Assembly (NCBI GenBank): GCA_045643425.1
Contig: JAZUKW010000023.1
Location: 1-7,469 of the forward strand
Length of the DNA stretch: 7,469 nt
Direction of reading: 5' to 3'
DNA from: RGIG426 sp045643425
GTDB lineage: Bacteria; Bacillota; Clostridia; Oscillospirales; Acutalibacteraceae
Below are positions 4,611 through 7,469 of this stretch, piece after piece. The notes below the pieces were generated by a model, which worked only from the letters and a program-made list of their open reading frames with translations, searched no databases and had not been told where the DNA came from. A program made the position numbers and the translations under genes. Position 1 is the stretch's first letter; each line of letters opens with the position of its first letter.

Positions 4611-6554
4611 ATGACCGTCACCCGTCGATTGGGCGTTTTCGGCCTGTCCGTTGAGGACGTCGCCGACCGCCTCTCCGACCAACTGACCGCCGCCACGCCT
4701 AACGTCACTTTGGAAAACGGCGAAAACGAGGTTTTTGTGCTTCTTTCGGTCAACGCCGACTCCGACTCTGCCGTGGCGTCGCTGGATGATTGCACCGCAA
4801 CCGTCCGTGACCGCCTCGGCACTTTTGTTTACGGCGAAGACGTCCCCGATCTACAGCATCGGGTGGTCTCTCTGCTTCTCGAAAAAAACAAAAAGATCGC
4901 CACCGCCGAATCCTGCACCGCGGGACTGCTCTCGGCCTCGATCACCGAGGTCGGCGGCTCCTCCGCCGTGTTCGACTGCGGCGTGGCGTCCTATGCCAAT
5001 GAGATCAAACACTCTATCCTCGGCGTTCCCGACGAGATTTTGGAAACCTACGGCGCCGTCTCCGAGCAGGTCGCGGCAGCCATGGCCACCGGCGTGCGCC
5101 GTTTAAGCGACGCCGATTTCGGCATCGGCATTACCGGCGTGGCCGGCCCCGGCCCCAGCGACGGCATTCCCGCCGGCACCGTGTTCATCGCGCTGGCGGA
5201 CGAAAAGCGCGTATGGGTGAAAAAGATCGAACACAAAAACGCCGACCGCGAGGGGGTACGCCGCTTCGCGGTACAGACCGCGCTCGATCTCTCCCGCCGC
5301 TATCTGGAAGCGCTTCCCGGCGTAATGGCGGGTGCGCTGTCGCTCGAAAAGCCCTCCTCCGAAACGATGCCGTTTCCCGTAGGTCGGGTGAAAAAACTCC
5401 ATTTTTGGTCGCCGCTTTTCCCCTCGAAATCCCAGGGGAAAGCCGCCGCCTTCCGCGCGGCAGGGCTGTGGACGCTGATCGTCCTGCTGCTCGGCGGCGT
5501 GGCGTTCTCGTCCTATTATTTCATCTACCGTCCGTTCCACAACGAGCAGATTTACGATCGGTTGGAAACGGTATACTACGCCGGCCTCGCCGACACCTCT
5601 GCCGTGGTGGACGTCTCCGGATACCCCGAGGGAATGCTGTCCCGCTTTTACGCGCTGTATGACCAAAACACCGATATTCGCGGATGGCTGAAGGTAGACG
5701 GGACCTCCGTCAGCTACCCGGTCATGGACAGCCGCCACTCCGACTACTACGACACCCACGATTTCGAGCGGCAATCCTCCGCCTACGGCGTCCCCTATTT
5801 TTCGGCCGGCACCGACTTCTCGTCGGCCGCCGCCACCGCAGAAAACCAAGTTCTCACCGTTTACGGCCGCGGCGCCGGCAGCGACCAAATGCTGTCCCCG
5901 CTGCTTTCCTATGCCGATCCCGCGTTCTACGCTGCTCATGAATATTTGAGCTTAAATACCTTGTATTCCGAAGCGCGGTATCGCGTGATGGCCGTTATCC
6001 CGATCAAAGACGCGGCAACCGCCAAAGCCTTTTCTTACGACCGCCCGGCGCAGGATGCCAAATCCTTCGCCGCCTTTTTGAACGAGGTGCGCACCCGCTC
6101 GCTGTATCGGCTGCCGTCGGCGCTCAACGTCAAAAGCAACCTGCTGGTGCTGTCTGTCGACGCGTCCGAGGAGGACACCGTCGATCGCCTGGTCATCGTC
6201 GCCGAAAAGCTGGCGAACGGCACACCCGAGCCGGCCTTTAAGGTCGTAGAAAACGACGAGGCGACGATCGCCACCACCGCCTCTTCCTCAACGACCACCG
6301 TCACCGCCTCGACGACCACGACCACCCGCGCCACCACCGCGCCGATCGTTCCGCCGCCGACGCCTCCGATATCACCGACCGCGCGCCCCACCGTGCCGAC
6401 CGCACATCCCACCACGACGGCGGCGCTCACCACAACGCGCAAGACCACCGAAAAGCCGACCGAGCCGACCACCACCGAGCCGACCTCGTCACCGACGTCG
6501 GTCTCCGCGGTCGAAACCACGGGTTTGCCCACCGTTTTTTCCGTTTCTGAATAG
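4611..6554 (+). CDS. Fusion: CinA KH-like and PncC (NMN deamidase) domains + membrane helix + inactive sortase-B-like domain + Thr/Pro tail
   Basis: 647 residues; ATG has GAAAGGAG (4595-4602) 8 bases upstream. Residues 5-76 match the KH-like middle domain of CinA (GVFGLSVEDVADRL near the start, RDRLGTFVYGED at its end). Residues 80-235 form the CinA C-terminal/PncC domain: ATAESCTAG (97-105) with probable nucleophile Ser101, VASYANEIKHSILGV (125-139), GAVSEQVA (148-155) and GITGVAGPG (173-181). PncC enzymes convert nicotinamide mononucleotide to nicotinate mononucleotide in NAD recycling. The usual N-terminal CinA domain (about 170 residues) is absent. After a basic linker comes one membrane helix (about 285-304), then a sortase-B-like domain (about 340-535) alignable with the upstream sortase: LYDQNTDIRGW versus LYKQNRDTIGW, DYYDTHDF versus DYYLHRDF. 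The catalytic His is Arg420 (YGRGA) and the catalytic Cys is replaced (LSVDA, Asp517); Arg526 remains. Residues 551-632 are Thr/Pro/Ser-rich. PncC would be cytoplasmic and the rest outside. No ribosome binding site was found for an internal start. Confidence 0.88.
   Translation: MTVTRRLGVFGLSVEDVADRLSDQLTAATPNVTLENGENEVFVLLSVNADSDSAVASLDDCTATVRDRLGTFVYGEDVPDLQHRVVSLLLEKNKKIATAESCTAGLLSASITEVGGSSAVFDCGVASYANEIKHSILGVPDEILETYGAVSEQVAAAMATGVRRLSDADFGIGITGVAGPGPSDGIPAGTVFIALADEKRVWVKKIEHKNADREGVRRFAVQTALDLSRRYLEALPGVMAGALSLEKPSSETMPFPVGRVKKLHFWSPLFPSKSQGKAAAFRAAGLWTLIVLLLGGVAFSSYYFIYRPFHNEQIYDRLETVYYAGLADTSAVVDVSGYPEGMLSRFYALYDQNTDIRGWLKVDGTSVSYPVMDSRHSDYYDTHDFERQSSAYGVPYFSAGTDFSSAAATAENQVLTVYGRGAGSDQMLSPLLSYADPAFYAAHEYLSLNTLYSEARYRVMAVIPIKDAATAKAFSYDRPAQDAKSFAAFLNEVRTRSLYRLPSALNVKSNLLVLSVDASEEDTVDRLVIVAEKLANGTPEPAFKVVENDEATIATTASSSTTTVTASTTTTTRATTAPIVPPPTPPISPTARPTVPTAHPTTTAALTTTRKTTEKPTEPTTTEPTSSPTSVSAVETTGLPTVFSVSE
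6261..6506 (+). repeat. Thr/Pro/Ser-rich low-complexity coding segment of the fusion protein
   Basis: Residues 551-632 are mostly Thr, Pro, Ser and Ala, with runs such as TASTTTTTRATT and PTEPTTTEPTSSPTS. The DNA is dominated by ACC/ACG and CCG/CCC codons without exact tandem units. It resembles extended wall-spanning or glycosylated stalks of secreted proteins. It is unlike the acidic tail of the upstream sortase, so the two tails arose separately. Confidence 0.8.
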
Positions 6555-6569
6555 TTTTCACATTTTCTC

Positions 6570-6598
6570 TTGACAAAACGATATCAAAATGATATCAT
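6570..6598 (+). promoter_or_regulatory. Strong predicted sigma-A promoter of the ABC transporter unit
   Basis: A perfect -35 box TTGACA (6570-6575), 17 bases, then -10 box TATCAT (6593-6598; 5 of 6). Transcription would start near 6605, immediately before the ribosome binding site (6606-6613), so the leader would be very short (under 20 bases). It begins only 15 bases after the stop of the upstream gene, and no hairpin terminator is seen between them. Confidence 0.85.
6580..6598 (+). promoter_or_regulatory. GATATC dyad, probable repressor operator over the promoter
   Basis: Two GATATC palindromes (6580-6585 and 6591-6596) are separated by 5 bases, so their centres are 11 bases apart, about one helix turn. 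The second is part of a longer 10-base palindrome ATGATATCAT (6589-6598) that covers the whole -10 box. The first lies in the spacer. A protein bound here would block RNA polymerase. GntR- or PadR-type regulators often control small ABC exporters of this kind, but no regulator gene is visible in the window. Confidence 0.55.
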
Positions 6599-6605
6599 AC
6601 AAGCG

Positions 6606-6613
6606 AAAGGAGG
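6606..6613 (+). promoter_or_regulatory. Ribosome binding site fixing the ABC ATPase start
   Basis: AAAGGAGG, 8 bases before the ATG at 6622. The open frame also contains an ATG at 6589, but this lies inside the promoter, upstream of the predicted transcription start, so it is not used. Confidence 0.85.
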
Positions 6614-6621
6614 GCATTTTC

Positions 6622-7332
6622 ATGCTCAACATCCAACATCTGACGAAACGCTACGGGGACACGGTCGCCGTCAACGATTTAACGCTGCACATCCTGCCGG
6701 GCGAGCTGTACGGCTTCATCGGCCACAACGGTGCCGGCAAAACAACGACCATCAAGGCTTGCTGCGGCATATTGGATTTTCAGGAGGGCGAGATTTCCAT
6801 TAACGGCACCTCCGTCAAAGAGGATCCTATCGCCTGCAAGTCCCAAATCGCCTATCTCCCGGATAACCCGGATCTCTATGAATTTATGACCGGTATCCGT
6901 TATTTAAACTTTATCGCGGACGTGTTCGGCATTCCCGCCGACGAGCGCAAAAAACGCATCCGCGACCTCGGTGACCGCTTTGATTTAACAAAAGACTTGG
7001 CGCAGCCGATTTCCGCCTATTCCCACGGTATGAAGCAAAAGCTCGCCATCATCTCCGCGTTTTTGCACGCGCCGAAGCTGCTCATCATGGACGAACCGTT
7101 CGTCGGCCTCGACCCCGTGTCCTCCCACGAGCTGAAAGTCCTGATGCGCGAGCTGTGCGACAACGGCGGCGCGATTTTCTTCTCGACCCACGTGCTCGAG
7201 GTCGCCGAAAAGCTGTGTGACAAGGTCGCCATCATCCGCGGCGGCAAGCTTGTCTGCTCCGGCACGATGGAGGAAGTCAAGGGTGACGGCTCGCTCGAAG
7301 ACGTGTTCCTCGAATTGGAGGCGGACGAATGA
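6622..7332 (+). CDS. ABC transporter ATP-binding protein (ABC-2/BcrA-type exporter)
   Basis: 236 residues with every expected ATPase motif: Walker A GHNGAGKT (34-41); Q-loop region AYLPDNPDLYE (77-87), with Asp81 about where the glutamine normally lies, as is common in this subgroup; signature SHGMKQK (134-140) in place of LSGGQ; Walker B LLIMDEP (153-159) with catalytic Glu158; D-loop VGLDP (161-165); switch His190. These features match the BcrA/CcmA-like group that powers two-component exporters for antibiotics, peptides or unknown substrates; the substrate cannot be read from the sequence. The C-terminus is short (SLEDVFLELEADE). It starts a separate transcription unit with its own promoter and operator-like palindrome. 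Its stop overlaps the permease start in ATGA, so the two are translationally coupled. Confidence 0.95.
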   Translation: MLNIQHLTKRYGDTVAVNDLTLHILPGELYGFIGHNGAGKTTTIKACCGILDFQEGEISINGTSVKEDPIACKSQIAYLPDNPDLYEFMTGIRYLNFIADVFGIPADERKKRIRDLGDRFDLTKDLAQPISAYSHGMKQKLAIISAFLHAPKLLIMDEPFVGLDPVSSHELKVLMRELCDNGGAIFFSTHVLEVAEKLCDKVAIIRGGKLVCSGTMEEVKGDGSLEDVFLELEADE

Positions 7333-7469
7333 TGCTGAAAGCCCTGCTGAAAAAGCAGTTCTCCGAGCTGCTTTACAGTTATATGAAACGCGGCGTGGCA
7401 AAGCCGGACGAAAAAGGCGGCGGCAACAAAGGCAAGCTCCTTTTGTTCGCCGTGCTGATGCTGTACGTC
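7329..7469 (+). CDS. ABC-2 type transporter permease, N-terminal part (runs off right edge)
   Basis: Forty-seven codons are present before the window ends. The start ATG at 7329 overlaps the ATPase stop codon in ATGA; a second ATG follows directly at 7332, and either may be used. The protein opens MMLKALLKKQFSELL, followed by a charged Gly-rich cytoplasmic stretch (KPDEKGGGNKGK) and the beginning of a hydrophobic segment (LLLFAVLMLYV, residues 37-47) that should be the first membrane helix. This start is typical of clostridial ABC-2 permeases paired with BcrA-like ATPases. The assignment rests mainly on position and overlap because most of the gene is outside the window. Confidence 0.8.
   Translation, partial: MMLKALLKKQFSELLYSYMKRGVAKPDEKGGGNKGKLLLFAVLMLYV

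Noticed and set aside
5103..5939. Leftward open frame of 278 codons
   Set aside because: It is antisense to the PncC and sortase-like domains, with no recognisable motifs.
6035..6532. Leftward Val-rich open frame
   Set aside because: The Val/Gly-rich translation is the complement of Thr/Pro codons in the fusion protein tail, not a membrane protein.
6500..6551. Cell-wall sorting signal at the end of the fusion protein (TGLPT)
   Set aside because: No LPxTG-type or class B motif followed by a hydrophobic stretch and positive tail; the protein ends 11 residues after that point.
6555..6569. Terminator between the fusion gene and the ABC unit
   Set aside because: The gap is T-rich but has no GC stem before it; read-through into the ABC genes is possible.

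Overview
The window looks like chromosomal DNA of a Gram-positive gut-type Clostridia, most likely an Oscillospiraceae/Ruminococcaceae relative. This is inferred from GC-rich coding sequence with GC-rich third positions, AT-rich intergenic gaps carrying sigma-A-type promoters, strong AAAGGAGG-type ribosome binding sites 8 bases before most starts, and the gene content (class B sortase, short ThiI paired with a cysteine desulfurase, HflX, ABC-2 exporter). No mobile element, CRISPR array, tRNA or rRNA was seen, and no gene-free stretch exceeds 300 bases.

Layout. Bases 1-221 hold the start of a leftward hflX gene that runs off the left edge. A 168-base divergent promoter region (222-389) follows. 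A rightward cluster of four genes then runs from 390 to 6554: a NifS/NifZ-type cysteine desulfurase, a class B sortase with unusual low-complexity ends, thiI, and a large fusion protein. The gaps are 23, 21 and 40 bases, with no convincing internal promoter or terminator, so it reads as one operon. At 6555-6621 a second strong promoter, with a GATATC dyad over it, starts an ABC transporter unit (ATPase 6622-7332, permease from 7329 running off the right edge).

How the genes fit together. The cysteine desulfurase and ThiI form a known pair: the desulfurase takes sulfur from cysteine and ThiI places it on uridine 8 of tRNA. This ThiI ends without a rhodanese domain, as in Bacillus subtilis, where a dedicated desulfurase (NifZ) feeds it directly. 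A membrane-anchored class B sortase gene sits between the two genes. After thiI comes the most unusual gene: a CinA-type protein that has lost its N-terminal molybdopterin-binding-like domain, keeps the KH-like middle domain and the NMN-deamidase (PncC) domain, and continues in one frame into a transmembrane helix, a second sortase-B-like domain lacking the catalytic His and Cys, and a Thr/Pro-rich tail.

The two sortase-type proteins share a layout: cytoplasmic N-terminal region, one membrane helix, outside sortase-B fold, low-complexity tail. One has an intact catalytic triad and the other is a probable pseudo-enzyme. They may work together at the membrane. That partnership, and any link to NAD recycling or tRNA thiolation, is inference.
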